Assembly: GCA_016124515.1 (NCBI GenBank)
Contig: WGNN01000125.1
Location: forward strand, 1-40,469
Direction: 5' to 3'
DNA: 40,469 bases
Origin: a bacterium
Lineage (GTDB): Bacteria > Bacteroidota > Bacteroidia > CAILMK01 > JACPUW01
Position numbers and translations under genes: made by a program
Shown here: one piece after another, positions 31,923 to 40,469 of the stretch
Layout of the letters: the number at the start of each line of letters is the position of its first letter
Position numbering within the stretch: position 1 is the stretch's first letter
Notes under the pieces: model-generated
What the model was told of the DNA's origin: nothing
The model's input: the letters and a program-made list of their open reading frames with translations, nothing else
The model's database searches: none

Positions 31923-32398
31923 TGGTTTTCTGCACTTTCTGAGCTGTCGGCGGGTGCCAGGGCATTTTCCAATTCAAGCAGCATCTTTTGGTATTCAAAT
32001 ACCTGCGACTCATATACTTTGGGGCGCCAGCTTTCGTTTTTCGGATATCCTTTTGGCGATACTTCGGGCTTCAGGAAATCAATGGGTTTGCCCAGCGTGT
32101 CGGGCATAAAAAACTCCAGTTGGCGGGCTATAATCAAGCTGTTTATATCGCCCAAAAGCTCCTCTTCCATTTCCTGTTTGTTTATGGCATAGCCGCAGTT
32201 TCCACATACTTCACCTTTTTCTGTCAATGCGTCATAACCACAAACAGGGCAGGTTTTCAGTCCTTTTATTATTTCAACTGTACCGCTCTCAGCTGTGGTT
32301 TGCTTGTTTACGGGTTCGCTACCTTTTTGGGGCCAAAATAAAATAACCAAGGTGGCTACCACCAACAGTATGGCAAGTACAAGTATTGTTCTTTTCAT
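31919..32398 (-). CDS. Membrane-anchored zinc-ribbon protein of unknown function
   Basis: The protein has 159 residues from the ATG at 32398 (MKRTILVLAILLVV); the frame extends upstream to 32464, but that part is unlikely. Residues 4-23 are one hydrophobic helix, uncleaved or a signal anchor. After a linker, CPVCG (50-54) and CGNCG (65-69) form a zinc ribbon of the rubredoxin/zinc-finger type. The remaining ~90 residues are charged and match no family I recognise. It is convergent with peptidase paralog 2, overlapping it by four bases, and lies downstream of nqrF beyond a terminator, so it is probably transcribed on its own or by read-through. Confidence 0.7.
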   Translation of the reverse strand: MKRTILVLAILLVVATLVILFWPQKGSEPVNKQTTAESGTVEIIKGLKTCPVCGYDALTEKGEVCGNCGYAINKQEMEEELLGDINSLIIARQLEFFMPDTLGKPIDFLKPEVSPKGYPKNESWRPKVYESQVFEYQKMLLELENALAPADSSESAENH

Positions 32399-32417
32399 GG
32401 GGCTGCAAGTTTGCGGC

Positions 32418-32454
32418 AAAAAAAAACCGCTGTGCAAATAACACAACGGTTTTT
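32418..32454 (-). terminator. Intrinsic terminator of the nqr operon
   Basis: Read on the minus strand, ACCGTTGTG and CACAGCGGT pair with one G-U, around a seven-base TTATTTG loop, and the stem runs into nine or more T. The plus strand also ends in five T, so it could stop transcription both ways. It lies 23 bases past the nqrF stop. Confidence 0.8.
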
Positions 32455-32476
32455 CTATTTTCAAAGAAGAAGTTTA

Positions 32477-33736
32477 CTATCCTCCGAAGTCGTCAAAAGC
32501 AATGCTTTCTTCAGGTACTCCAAGTGAATCGAGCATTTTGAAAACCGCATCGTTCATCATTGGAGGTCCGCACAGGTAGTATTCTATTTCTTCTGGTTCT
32601 TCGTGTTTAGACAAGTAGTTGTCAAGCACCACTTGGTGAATGAAACCTACATAACCGGTCCAGTTGTCTTCAGGCAATGGCTCAGAAAGCGCAATGTTGT
32701 ACTGGAAGTTGGGGAAGTCTTTTTCAATGGCTCTGAAGTGTTCGGTGTAGAACAACTCGCGCAGTGAACGACCACCGTACCAATAAGAAACTTTACGGTC
32801 GGTTTTGAGCGTGTGGAACAAGTGGAAGATGTGTGCACGCAAAGGCGCCATACCTGCACCACCACCTATATAAACCATTTCTTTGTTGGTAGGCTTTATG
32901 AAGAATTCACCGTAAGGGCCTGAAACGGTTACCTTATCGCCGGGTTTTCTGGTAAAGATGAATGAAGAACACAAACCTGGGTTTACATCCATAAACTTAC
33001 CTGCGGCACGATCCCAAGGTGGAGTTGCAATACGAATGTTGAGCATTACAATATCGCCTTCGGCAGGGTGGTTGGCCATAGAATAAGCACGGAAAATTGG
33101 CTCATCCACTTTGGTTACCAAATCCCACATTTTGAATTTATCCCACTCGTCGCGGTATTTGTCTTCAATTTTCATGTCGGTAAACTTGTAGGTGCCTTCG
33201 GGTACATCTATTTGAATGTATCCACCGGCTTCAAACTCAAGGTGTTCACCTTCAGGAAGTTTTACCACAAATTCTTTGATAAAGGTGGCCACACCATTGT
33301 TTGAGCGCACTTCGCAATCCCACTTTTTAATCCCGAAGATTTCTTCAGGAACGTGAATTTTCATGTCGCCGCGCACTTTTACCTGACAAGCCAGGCGCCA
33401 ATGGTCGGTTTGCTCACCACGGGTAAGGTGTCCTTTTTCGGTAGGAAGCACATCGCCACCTCCTTCAATTACCTGACACTTGCACATGGCACAGGTGCCA
33501 CCACCACCGCAGGCCGATGGCAAAAACACGGCATTGCTACCCAATACGTTGAGCAACGATGAACCCGGTTTTACTGACAAGTCTTTTTCGCCATTGATGT
33601 TGATGGTAACTTCACCTTGTGGCAATAGGTTTTTTTGAGCGATAAAAAGTACCGTAACGAGTACCAGGATTACCGCAGCAATAGCAGCCGCACTTGAGAT
33701 GGCTACGCTTGCTATATCTGATGCTAAAAAGTTCAT
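32477..33736 (-). CDS. nqrF: Na+-translocating NADH:quinone reductase subunit F
   Basis: The protein has 419 residues. It takes electrons from NADH and passes them through FAD and a [2Fe-2S] cluster into the Na+ pump. An N-terminal membrane helix covers about 12-33. The ferredoxin domain has C76, C82, C85 and C117 in [10 protein letters not shown] and RLACQV, matching the Vibrio spacing. The reductase domain shows [10 protein letters not shown] for FAD and [15 protein letters not shown] for NADH, and ends [12 protein letters not shown] and FDDFGG, the aromatic-rich family C-terminus. It is the last gene of the nqrABCDEF order, followed by a strong terminator. Confidence 0.97.
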   Translation of the reverse strand: MNFLASDIASVAISSAAAIAAVILVLVTVLFIAQKNLLPQGEVTININGEKDLSVKPGSSLLNVLGSNAVFLPSACGGGGTCAMCKCQVIEGGGDVLPTEKGHLTRGEQTDHWRLACQVKVRGDMKIHVPEEIFGIKKWDCEVRSNNGVATFIKEFVVKLPEGEHLEFEAGGYIQIDVPEGTYKFTDMKIEDKYRDEWDKFKMWDLVTKVDEPIFRAYSMANHPAEGDIVMLNIRIATPPWDRAAGKFMDVNPGLCSSFIFTRKPGDKVTVSGPYGEFFIKPTNKEMVYIGGGAGMAPLRAHIFHLFHTLKTDRKVSYWYGGRSLRELFYTEHFRAIEKDFPNFQYNIALSEPLPEDNWTGYVGFIHQVVLDNYLSKHEEPEEIEYYLCGPPMMNDAVFKMLDSLGVPEESIAFDDFGG

Positions 33737-33754
33737 TCGGGCTTTTTAATTTTT

Positions 33755-34348
33755 TTAAAGTTTAATTCCTGAAAAGCTCATGAACGCAATACCCATAAGG
33801 CCGGTAATGATAAAGGTAATTCCGAGACCTTTGAGTGGCTTTGGAATATCGGAGTATTGCAGTTTTTCTCTGATGGCAGCAATGGCTACAATGGCAAGAA
33901 ACCAACCCAAACCTGAGCCAAATGAAAAGGCTACAGTTTCCATGAGTGTGTAGTTTCGTTGGTCCATAAACAAGGCACCACCAAGTATTGAGCAGTTTAC
34001 CGCAATAAGTGGAAGGAAGATACCGAGCGCACCATAGAGAGCAGGCGATACTTTTTCAACTATCATTTCTACCAACTGTACTGCCGAGGCAATAACGGCA
34101 ATGTACATGATGTAGGCAAGAAAGCTCAGGTCGAGTCCTTCAATCAAGGCGTCAGGAACCAAAAGGTAGGTTTTGATAAACCAGTTGAGCGGAGTGGTAA
34201 TGGTGAGTACGAACGTAACGGCGATACCCAAACCAATAGCGGTTTTCACATTTTTCGAAACAGCCAGATAAGAACACATACCCAGAAAGTATGCGAAAAT
34301 CATGTTGTTGATAAAAATGGATTTTATAAATAGATTAAAGATTTCCAT
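33755..34348 (-). CDS. nqrE: Na+-NQR membrane subunit E
   Basis: The protein has 197 residues and six membrane helices. It begins [16 protein letters not shown]. Two cysteines, C25 (GMCSYLAV) and C119 (AVNCSILGG), sit at the positions of the conserved NqrE residues that, with two from NqrD, hold an iron centre within the membrane. [24 protein letters not shown] is the family motif shared with RnfA. Spacing, order and the separate NqrF with FAD domain identify NQR rather than RNF. It lies 18 bases from nqrF and nine from nqrD. Confidence 0.97.
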   Translation of the reverse strand: MEIFNLFIKSIFINNMIFAYFLGMCSYLAVSKNVKTAIGLGIAVTFVLTITTPLNWFIKTYLLVPDALIEGLDLSFLAYIMYIAVIASAVQLVEMIVEKVSPALYGALGIFLPLIAVNCSILGGALFMDQRNYTLMETVAFSFGSGLGWFLAIVAIAAIREKLQYSDIPKPLKGLGITFIITGLMGIAFMSFSGIKL

Positions 34349-34357
34349 ACTTGCGGT

Positions 34358-35014
34358 TTATTCAGTTTCGTAGTATTTGTTGTATGAACGTTGGGCCCAG
34401 ATAATAATACCAAGGGTAAAAAGTGCACCGGCAGGAACCACCATCAGGTTGTTGTTTACATATCCGGCGGGCAATACGGGCCAGCCAAGTACTGAACCTG
34501 AACCAAGCAATTCGCGGATAACGGCAACACTCAATAAGATGGCACCATAGCCAAGTCCGTTGCCAATACCATCGAGCAGCGAAGGCAGGGGTTTGTTGCC
34601 CATGGCAAATGCTTCAAGGCGACCCATGATGATACAGTTGGTAATGATAAGCCCTACGAATACCGAAAGGAGTTTACTCATTTCATATACATAGGCTTTC
34701 AAAAACAGGTCAACCAAAATTACCATGGTAGCTACTACGGTGAGTTGCACAATAATTCGGATACTTGATGGAATGGCATTTCTCATTAAGGAGATGATGT
34801 AGTTTGATGCGGCGGTAACGAAGGTTACGGCCAATGCCATCCAAAATGCGGGTTCTACCTTGGCGGTAACGGCAAGGGCTGAGCATATACCCAATACCTG
34901 CACGGTAATGGGGTTGTTCTCATTTAGTGGGTCTGAAATGAGACGCATGTTCTTTTTTGAAAAGAGGCTCTCGCGCTTCTTCTCAACTTTTACGTCGGCA
35001 GTTGCTGTACTCAT
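34358..35014 (-). CDS. nqrD: Na+-NQR membrane subunit D
   Basis: The protein has 218 residues with six membrane helices after a polar N-terminal extension of about 20 residues (rich in lysine and glutamate). The conserved membrane cysteines are C44 (LGICSALAV) and C127 ([15 protein letters not shown]). [21 protein letters not shown] is the family motif shared with RnfE. It pairs with NqrE in the membrane core. It starts one base after the nqrC stop and is read with it. Confidence 0.97.
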   Translation of the reverse strand: MSTATADVKVEKKRESLFSKKNMRLISDPLNENNPITVQVLGICSALAVTAKVEPAFWMALAVTFVTAASNYIISLMRNAIPSSIRIIVQLTVVATMVILVDLFLKAYVYEMSKLLSVFVGLIITNCIIMGRLEAFAMGNKPLPSLLDGIGNGLGYGAILLSVAVIRELLGSGSVLGWPVLPAGYVNNNLMVVPAGALFTLGIIIWAQRSYNKYYETE

Positions 35015-35015
35015 T

Positions 35016-35744
35016 TTAGTTGTTTTTTAGTTTGTTAAAGTAGCTGGTATATTGGGCTAAATCGGCTTTAAACATGGCATTTACACCGCTTCCGGTAATG
35101 GTGGCACCACTTATACCGTCCACTGTGTATTCGTTTAGTTCGTTGCCTTTTCCTTTCAATATGGTCAGTGCTACGTTGTTGTCTTTGTCGTAGGCCTTCT
35201 TGTCAGGAAATTGTGCCTGAAACCACTCGGTGGTAATTTCAGCACCCAAACCGGGGGTTTCGCTTTCGTGGTCAAATTTTACACCGTAAACCGTGGTAAA
35301 ATCTGAAGCCAGTGAGATATATCCCCACACGGCGCCCCACAATCCGGCTCCACGCATAGGCAACACATAATACTTCTCATTGTTCTCAGGATTGGTATAA
35401 ATAAAAATCGGGAGGTTCTTTTTGTACTCCGGATTTTCGCGCTTTTTACTTTGCTCTGTTTTCAGGTCAATGTTAAAAGCAACTACACCATCCACTACAT
35501 TGCCATTGGCGTCAACCACTTCCTCACTAATGTATTTCTTGTAGGCATCTTCAATAGCTGCCTGGTCCATACCTTTTTCCATGGGAAAGTTAACGGTCGA
35601 TAGAATGTTCGACATTTTTTCCACCTTCACATTGGCTTGTCTTGCTTCCTTGGTGGCTTCAGAAACAACGGCTAGCAATACACCGCAGCCCAGCGTAATG
35701 AGCAGGGCAAACAGGTACATGTAGCCCGTACTATTTTTTTGCAT
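35016..35744 (-). CDS. nqrC: Na+-NQR subunit C, covalent FMN protein
   Basis: The protein has 242 residues. One N-terminal membrane helix covers about 8-27, and the rest is periplasmic. DGISGAT (209-215) matches the flavin-transfer consensus, so FMN should be linked to T215. [15 protein letters not shown] (165-179) is also family-typical. The attachment needs the ApbE transferase, which is not encoded in this window. It overlaps nqrB by 14 bases. Confidence 0.96.
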   Translation of the reverse strand: MQKNSTGYMYLFALLITLGCGVLLAVVSEATKEARQANVKVEKMSNILSTVNFPMEKGMDQAAIEDAYKKYISEEVVDANGNVVDGVVAFNIDLKTEQSKKRENPEYKKNLPIFIYTNPENNEKYYVLPMRGAGLWGAVWGYISLASDFTTVYGVKFDHESETPGLGAEITTEWFQAQFPDKKAYDKDNNVALTILKGKGNELNEYTVDGISGATITGSGVNAMFKADLAQYTSYFNKLKNN

Positions 35745-37101
35745 ATGCGAGTCTTCTTTTAATGTTGGCTTGAACTACAAAATAATCAATTAAAGGTGCA
35801 AACACGTTGAAGAACAAGATCGCCAACATGATTCCTTCGGGGTAGGCGGGGTTGAGTACCCGTATAAGTATGGCAAAAAAGCCAATGAGGAAACCGTATA
35901 TCCACTTTCCTTTGGTGGTTTGTGAGGCTGTCACAGGGTCGGTAGCCATAAACACGGCACCAAAAGCCAATCCCCCCAATACCCAGTGGTAGTAGAATGG
36001 AACTGCAAGAAACTGATTTTCTATGCTTGGCGAAAGTGATACAATGTTGAGCAACAAGCCCATAGCACCAGCGCCCAGCATTACTGAAAGCATTACCCGC
36101 CATGAACCAATGCCGGTCCAAATCAATATAAATGCACCAATAATGATCATTAAGGTTGATGTTTCGCCAATAGATCCGGGAATGGTTCCGATAAACATAT
36201 CCCACCACGACCAGGCAAATGCATTAACGCCGCCCGATGCACCTTGTGCCAGTGCCGTAGCGCCTGAGGCACCGTCAACCAAACCGTCAATCCAAACTTT
36301 TTCGCCCGAAATGTAGGTTGGGTAGGCAAAGAATATAAACACACGTGCCATAAGGGCTACGTTGAGAATGTTCATACCCGTTCCACCAAAAATTTCTTTT
36401 CCTATGATTACGGCAAAAGCGGTGGCAACTGCTACCATCCACAGGGGAATGGTAACCGGCATAATCAAAGGAATGAGCATACCCGATACCAGAAAACCTT
36501 CTGCAATGGGGTGGCCTTTCATTTGGGCAATGGCAAACTCAATACCCAAACCGGTAACGTATGAAACGATAACAATGGGTAATACTTTTATCAAACCGAA
36601 GAAAAACTTGCCCCAAAAGCCAACGTTGGCCAAGTGGTCAAGCACGGGATAAATAATGGCCATTTGCTCATTTTCTTCCAATGGTTTTCTTGTGGCTTCG
36701 TAAACGGCATCGGCCAGTGCGGGATGCACAGCGGCAAGAGCGTTTACTTTTTCCATAATCAAATCAAAAGAAAGCGAGTTGGTATTGATGCCGTTGAGCA
36801 AATCGCTGGTAGCGGCTACCAAAGGGCCAAAGTGTTGGTGGCCCACATTGAACATACCGAATAATAAACAAGGTATCAAAGCAATAACCACGATAAACAT
36901 GGTACGCTTTGAGTCAATTCCGTCGCGCATGTGCACACGTGTGTTGGTAACGGTGCCCGGCTGAAACAGGAATGTATAGTTTCCGTCGAAGAATGAGTGT
37001 AACCAGTGAAATGGTTTTCCTTCAGATACATGCGGCTTGATGTTGTCAAGCGTCTTATGTATTTCTTCTGCTATTCTATTTTTAAAATTATCTCCTAACA
37101 T
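35731..37101 (-). CDS. nqrB: Na+-NQR subunit B, covalent FMN and Na+ channel subunit
   Basis: The protein has 456 residues, somewhat longer than the Vibrio protein (415). The polar N-terminus (1-65) is followed by about ten membrane helices. DGASGAT (276-282) is the flavin-transfer motif, so FMN would be carried on T282. FGGTGMNILNVALMARVF and KGHPIAEGFLVSGMLIP are family hallmarks. The segment at about 100-150 is longer and more polar than usual, which accounts for the added length. It lies 15 bases after nqrA. Confidence 0.96.
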   Translation of the reverse strand: MLGDNFKNRIAEEIHKTLDNIKPHVSEGKPFHWLHSFFDGNYTFLFQPGTVTNTRVHMRDGIDSKRTMFIVVIALIPCLLFGMFNVGHQHFGPLVAATSDLLNGINTNSLSFDLIMEKVNALAAVHPALADAVYEATRKPLEENEQMAIIYPVLDHLANVGFWGKFFFGLIKVLPIVIVSYVTGLGIEFAIAQMKGHPIAEGFLVSGMLIPLIMPVTIPLWMVAVATAFAVIIGKEIFGGTGMNILNVALMARVFIFFAYPTYISGEKVWIDGLVDGASGATALAQGASGGVNAFAWSWWDMFIGTIPGSIGETSTLMIIIGAFILIWTGIGSWRVMLSVMLGAGAMGLLLNIVSLSPSIENQFLAVPFYYHWVLGGLAFGAVFMATDPVTASQTTKGKWIYGFLIGFFAILIRVLNPAYPEGIMLAILFFNVFAPLIDYFVVQANIKRRLAYAKK

Positions 37102-37116
37102 GCTGGTTATTTAATG

Positions 37117-38472
37117 TTAGCCTTCTTTTTCAATCATGTCCAATCCGAATCGAATCCAATCGGTAACCGGTTGTTTTGAAGTACAAACAAACTCGCAGAT
37201 GGCCATTTCATCCTCTGCCACTTCGTATATACCCAAACCTTCCATGTTTTCAATGTCTTTGGCCATAATGGCTTTCAACAAGTAAACAGGGTAGATGTCC
37301 ATGGGCAGTACTTTTTCGTATTGTCCGGTTACTATAAAAGAGCGTTGCTCGCCGTGGGTGCTGGTATTGGCCACAAACTTGGTGTCTTTTTCCATTGACC
37401 ACGGGAAGGCAAGTGATGCAGTTGGTCGTTTGTATGAAGGCATCAGCCAACCCTGGAACTCGGGGTAGTCGCGCTCGTGGATGCTGGTAAGCTGACAATC
37501 CCAAAAGCTCAGGAAGCCATTGGGTTCAATTTTGTCGCCCAGCAAAGGTGATCCACTTACAAAACGTGTATGGCCGCTTCCGGTCAGGTTGTCTTTTACA
37601 AAAGGCTCTATGTTGCAACCCAGTCTGGTTTCGTAGTACTTGCGCACGCCAAATTCGGCACCGGTTACAGCAATGGTTCTTTGCGGGTCAAAAATTCCTT
37701 CGGTAAACACTTTGCCAATGGTAATAACATCCTGCGGGTTGATGTACCAAACCGACTCACCTTTGCGTATGGGGTCTATGTGGTGTATTTGCACACCAAT
37801 AGTGCCGCTTGGGTGAGGGCCATAAAAATGGTTTTTCACCACACCTTCGGCCTTTTCAAACGCATCGCAGCTGTGTTCGCCGCCGCGCAGGTTCAGGTGT
37901 ATGGGGCCATCAGTTAAGAGTTTCAGTACGTCAAGACCATTTTGAAATGCTTCGGCTTTGCCCTGCATAATAAAATTATAGTCGGGGGCAAGCGGAGCAG
38001 AATCAAAACCCGAAATGAAAATGGCTTTAGGTGTGTCGCCGGGTTTGGCCACTTTGGCAAAAGGCCTCATTCTAAGCATGGGCCATGCGCCAGACTTTAG
38101 CAAACCCGCTACCACCGCCTCTCTGTCAAGAGCCGATATTTCGGTTTTGGTACCAAGATTTTCGTAGCTGATTTCTTTGTCAGCCAAAATTCTGATTTCT
38201 AAAAGTTTGCGTTTCTCGCCTCTTACTATGTCCACTACTTCGCCGCTTACAGGTGCGCAAAAAAGGGCACTCTCGTTGTTTTTGTCGTAAAACAGGGGAG
38301 TACCGGCTTTTACTTCAGCACCGGTTTTTACCATCAATTTGGGTTTGATACCAAAGTTGTTGGCAGGCTTCAAAGCGTAGGTAGCAATTTGAGGGGTTTC
38401 GCCTAAAACTTTAATCGCGCCGCCCTCCAAAATGATGTCGTGGCCGCGCTTTAGCTTAATGGTTTTTCCCAT
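37117..38472 (-). CDS. nqrA: Na+-NQR subunit A
   Basis: The protein has 451 residues from the ATG at 38472 (MGKTIKLKRGHDIILEGG), close to the Vibrio length of 446; an in-frame TTG at 38511 gives an extension unlike the family. It is soluble and lies on the cytoplasmic face of the complex. The start resembles the RnfC/NqrA biotinyl-like fold (KTGAEVKAGTPLFYDK, then CAPVSGEVVDIVRGEKRKLLEI). Near 205-220 LNLRGGEHSCDAFE is distinctive. No RnfC-type iron-sulfur motif is present, as expected for NqrA. It is the first gene of the operon. Confidence 0.96.
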   Translation of the reverse strand: MGKTIKLKRGHDIILEGGAIKVLGETPQIATYALKPANNFGIKPKLMVKTGAEVKAGTPLFYDKNNESALFCAPVSGEVVDIVRGEKRKLLEIRILADKEISYENLGTKTEISALDREAVVAGLLKSGAWPMLRMRPFAKVAKPGDTPKAIFISGFDSAPLAPDYNFIMQGKAEAFQNGLDVLKLLTDGPIHLNLRGGEHSCDAFEKAEGVVKNHFYGPHPSGTIGVQIHHIDPIRKGESVWYINPQDVITIGKVFTEGIFDPQRTIAVTGAEFGVRKYYETRLGCNIEPFVKDNLTGSGHTRFVSGSPLLGDKIEPNGFLSFWDCQLTSIHERDYPEFQGWLMPSYKRPTASLAFPWSMEKDTKFVANTSTHGEQRSFIVTGQYEKVLPMDIYPVYLLKAIMAKDIENMEGLGIYEVAEDEMAICEFVCTSKQPVTDWIRFGLDMIEKEG

Positions 38473-38527
38473 TGGTTGTTTAATGTTCGGTTCAGTTATG
38501 GAAAGAAACAACTTTCCAAATCGACCG

Positions 38528-38557
38528 CGAAATTAAAAATTTGGGTATGAAAACAAG
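38528..38557 (-). promoter_or_regulatory. Candidate nqr operon promoter
   Basis: On the minus strand CTTG, 18 bases, then TAATTTCG approximates TTTG-N19-TAnnTTTG with one mismatch per element. The start would be near 38521, giving a leader of about 49 bases to nqrA. Confidence 0.35.
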
Positions 38558-38642
38558 GATACAAACTATTTATTTGTTAATGACCGTTAACTATGTCACA
38601 GAACACCCAAATTTGTTTCCCTATTTATTCATACCTGATTCC

Positions 38643-39923
38643 ATGAAAAAAATGCTGTTTTGGTGCCTGCTGGTGGTTTTGTTCCTGCCAAAACTGTCGG
38701 CAGCCCAGTTGGTGTACGAAAACAAAATTTTTAAAGACAACATACGTACCGTGCAGTTTAAGAGCCTTGATGAACAGGCGCATTACCCTGTACTACAGCT
38801 TGGTACGGAGCAAAAGCTCTTCCTGAACTTTGACGACCTTGATGGAGAACTTAAAAATTACCAATACACCATTGTGCACTGCGACTACAACTGGCAGAAA
38901 AGCAATTTGATGCAAAACGAATACATACAAGGAAGCTTTTACGACTACATTACCCAAAACGAAACATCTTTTAACACCTACATTGCCTACACCCACTACC
39001 AAATGGAGTTTCCGGGCGAAAACCTGGTTCCCAAACTTTCGGGAAACTACGCCTTGATTGTGTATGAAAACAACGACCCCGAAAACCTGGTATTGGTGCA
39101 GCGCTTTTTCATTTTTGAAGGAAAAACCAGCATACAGGTTGAAATAAAGCGCCCCACCTATGCCGAGTATTACAAAACACACCAAGAGGTGGACGTGTGG
39201 GTAACAACAGGATTGCTGGACCCGGTAAACCCCAATGAAGACTACAAGATAATGTACATGCAAAACGGGCGCTGGGACAATGTGAAAACGGGTATAAAGC
39301 CCAGATTTTTCAGCGACAACAGGCTCGACTACAACTACGAGGACATCAACCTTTTTAAAGGCGGCAACGAATACCGCTACTTTGATGCACGCAACATACG
39401 CTTTGGCGGTATGCAGATCATGAAGAAATTTCAAGACACTTTTGGCGTGTACAATGCGGTGCTCTATGCCGACAAAGACCGCAGCGATTTGCCTTACGTT
39501 TCTTATGCCGATTTCAATGGTTTTACCTTGATAGATGCCAAAGGGGTTGACAACAAAGATGTGGAAGGCGACTATGTGTGGGTCAATTTTTGGATACTTA
39601 CCAATGGCGAGGTGGAAGGCGATGTTTATCTCTTTGGCTCCTTTACCAATTGGCAACTCAACAACAGGTTTAAACTAACCTATGTGGAAGAACACAAGCG
39701 ATACGAAGCTAAAGTACTGCTAAAACAGGGTTACTACAACTACTGCTACGCGGTTGACAAAGGAAAAAAGTTTGATGTAAACAGGCTGGAAGGTAGTTTT
39801 TACCAAACCGAAAACGACTACCAGGTATTTTTCTACATGTACTCGCGCCAACTCAATTGCGATTTGCTGGTTGGCTACAAAAAGGCAAACTCTATTACCG
39901 ATACGGCTAGCGGAGGGTACTAA
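38643..39923 (+). CDS. Secreted DUF5103 (type IX secretion plug-like) protein
   Basis: The protein has 426 residues from the ATG at 38643 (MKKMLFWCLLVVLFLPKLSAAQ), a clear signal peptide; the frame continues upstream to 38541 without a credible start. Beta-rich domains follow: YENKIFKDNIRTVQF near the mature N-terminus, HCDYNWQKSNLMQNEYIQG, and a C-terminal Ig/CBM48-like part with DVYLFGSFTNWQLNN and KQGYYNYCYAV. These are hallmarks of the DUF5103 family, widespread in Bacteroidota and including the Plug protein that closes the T9SS translocon; whether this member has that role cannot be shown here. It diverges from nqrA over 170 bases. Confidence 0.85.
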   Translation: MKKMLFWCLLVVLFLPKLSAAQLVYENKIFKDNIRTVQFKSLDEQAHYPVLQLGTEQKLFLNFDDLDGELKNYQYTIVHCDYNWQKSNLMQNEYIQGSFYDYITQNETSFNTYIAYTHYQMEFPGENLVPKLSGNYALIVYENNDPENLVLVQRFFIFEGKTSIQVEIKRPTYAEYYKTHQEVDVWVTTGLLDPVNPNEDYKIMYMQNGRWDNVKTGIKPRFFSDNRLDYNYEDINLFKGGNEYRYFDARNIRFGGMQIMKKFQDTFGVYNAVLYADKDRSDLPYVSYADFNGFTLIDAKGVDNKDVEGDYVWVNFWILTNGEVEGDVYLFGSFTNWQLNNRFKLTYVEEHKRYEAKVLLKQGYYNYCYAVDKGKKFDVNRLEGSFYQTENDYQVFFYMYSRQLNCDLLVGYKKANSITDTASGGY

Positions 39924-40054
39924 GTAAGTTAATTGGTGCCGACAGATGTAATGTGTTTAGTTAAAATGCAGGGCACCACAACTCATAAAACAGGTAGGTT
40001 GTGAGAATAGATTTATGTTGAACAGAATGGCTGGATTTCAATGAGAAAACAGAT

Positions 40055-40144
40055 GAATAAAGCCTTGGTATTCAGTTGATTTTTGTTTAATCGACAATAA
40101 ATTTTGATACAAGGCTTCAATATTCAGGTATTGAGGCTTTTTTT
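40055..40144 (+). promoter_or_regulatory. Possible attenuator leader of the SDR gene
   Basis: GAATA (40055-40059) and TATTC (40069-40073) can form a small hairpin whose loop region contains AAGCCTTG (40060-40067). That octamer is perfectly complementary to CAAGGCTT (40110-40117), the 5' arm of the terminator at 40111-40144. Pairing of the two would prevent the terminator. A competing reading is a promoter, TTG (40076-40078), 19 bases, TAAATTTTG (40098-40106). The rest of 39924-40054 shows no gene. Confidence 0.4.
40111..40144 (+). terminator. Intrinsic terminator upstream of the SDR gene
   Basis: AAGGCTTCAATA (40111-40122) pairs with TATTGAGGCTTT (40129-40140), twelve pairs including two G-U, around the loop TTCAGG, and runs into a T tract ending at 40144. 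It lies only 18 bases before the SDR ATG and 188 bases after the DUF5103 stop. Confidence 0.75.
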
Positions 40145-40161
40145 GTGGCAAACAAACAACA

Positions 40162-40469
40162 ATGGCACAAATTGTATTGGTAACCGGAGCCACATCGGGC
40201 ATAGGAGAGGCCACCGCACGAATTTTTGCAAAAAACGGCTACGACCTCATACTCACCGGCCGCAGGCACATGCGCTTGGAAAGGCTGCAAGAAGAGTTTG
40301 AAGATTTCGGTGTGAAAGTGTGGACCCTTTGTTTTGACATTCGCAACCGCGAGGCTACCGAAGAAGCCATTAACAAATTGCCCGTAGAGTGGCAGGAAAT
40401 TGACGTGCTGGTAAACAATGCCGGCTTGGCATCAGGCCTGGACCCCATACAAGACGGCGATGTGGACGA
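40162..40469 (+). CDS. Short-chain dehydrogenase/reductase, 5' part (runs off the window)
   Basis: Only the first 102 codons are present. They encode the NAD(P)-binding half of an SDR: VLVTGATSGIGEATARIF (5-22) with the TGxxxGIG motif, LTGRRHMRLERL (32-43), where the basic pair suggests NADP preference, a conserved FDIRN (64-68), and VLVNNAGLASGLDPI (85-99), the NNAG strand. The last phrase, ASGLDP, is like YdfG-type serine/3-hydroxy acid dehydrogenases. The catalytic Ser-Tyr-Lys lies beyond the window. The ATG at 40162 follows the terminator-like leader closely, so expression may depend on read-through. Confidence 0.9.
   Translation, partial: MAQIVLVTGATSGIGEATARIFAKNGYDLILTGRRHMRLERLQEEFEDFGVKVWTLCFDIRNREATEEAINKLPVEWQEIDVLVNNAGLASGLDPIQDGDVD

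Noticed and set aside
32477-38472. Reading as an RNF complex
   Set aside because: NqrF with ferredoxin and FAD domains, NqrA without iron-sulfur motifs, and order A-B-C-D-E-F identify NQR.
38576-38591. GTTAATGACCGTTAAC, a short repeat between nqrA and the DUF5103 gene
   Set aside because: Five-base units at 10-base spacing in an AT-rich gap can easily arise by chance, and nothing else supports an operator.
38793-39656. Long open frame (287 codons) on the minus strand
   Set aside because: It lies wholly antisense to the DUF5103 gene, its product is valine-rich with no family motif, and the plus-strand gene has a signal peptide and clear domains.

Overview
The window is a chromosomal segment of a Bacteroidota bacterium (Flavobacteriales/Chitinophagales-like; I cannot place it more finely). 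The signs are type IX secretion (T9SS) C-terminal signals of both classes, a gliding-motility-type adhesin, a DUF5103 protein, a full Na+-pumping NQR operon, YjgP/YjgQ and IMPACT/YigZ family genes, and a TTTG-N20-TAnnTTTG promoter in front of purD. Coding density is high, many genes overlap by a few bases, and TTG or GTG starts are frequent. I saw no rRNA, tRNA, CRISPR array, insertion sequence or phage gene. No stretch above 300 bases lacks a gene.

Layout. 1-2100: an ECF sigma factor overlaps a protein with a cytoplasmic N-terminus, one inner-membrane helix, a long linker and a C-terminal outer-membrane barrel, which resembles a dual-membrane-spanning anti-sigma factor. 2138-7305: an ABC exporter diverges from a divergent polysaccharide deacetylase, a FemAB-like acyltransferase, uracil phosphoribosyltransferase and a small membrane protein. 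7441-12613 (minus): a 1466-residue T9SS type-B cargo protein and a ThiF/MoeB-like E1 enzyme. 12723-18091: housekeeping genes purD, lptF/G-like, tgt, a family-2 glycosyltransferase and rsmG.

18128-22773: a soluble hybrid histidine kinase with receiver and Hpt domains, a LytTR response regulator, a Tat-exported PLP enzyme and a Cys-less alkyltransferase-like protein; the last three form an overlapping run. 22965-26724: sixA, ppk1 and ppx overlap stop-to-start, and a free-standing Hpt protein faces them, linking polyphosphate metabolism with phosphohistidine chemistry. 26805-32398: a DMT-family transporter, a YigZ protein, two tandem paralogous secreted gluzincin metallopeptidases and a membrane-anchored zinc ribbon.

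32477-38472 (minus): nqrABCDEF, closed by a good intrinsic terminator. 38643-39923: a secreted DUF5103 protein. 40162-end: the 5' part of an SDR oxidoreductase behind a leader containing a terminator and a sequence able to compete with it.

The most interesting items are the sigma/two-membrane anti-sigma pair; the three TTTCRATA boxes at exact 11-bp spacing before the LytTR regulator; the sixA-ppk1-ppx-Hpt group; a Tgt that keeps its catalytic aspartates but lacks the zinc ligands; the exported PLP enzyme tied to a regulator; and the possible attenuator before the SDR gene. All functional statements come from reading motifs by eye; no database search was run.
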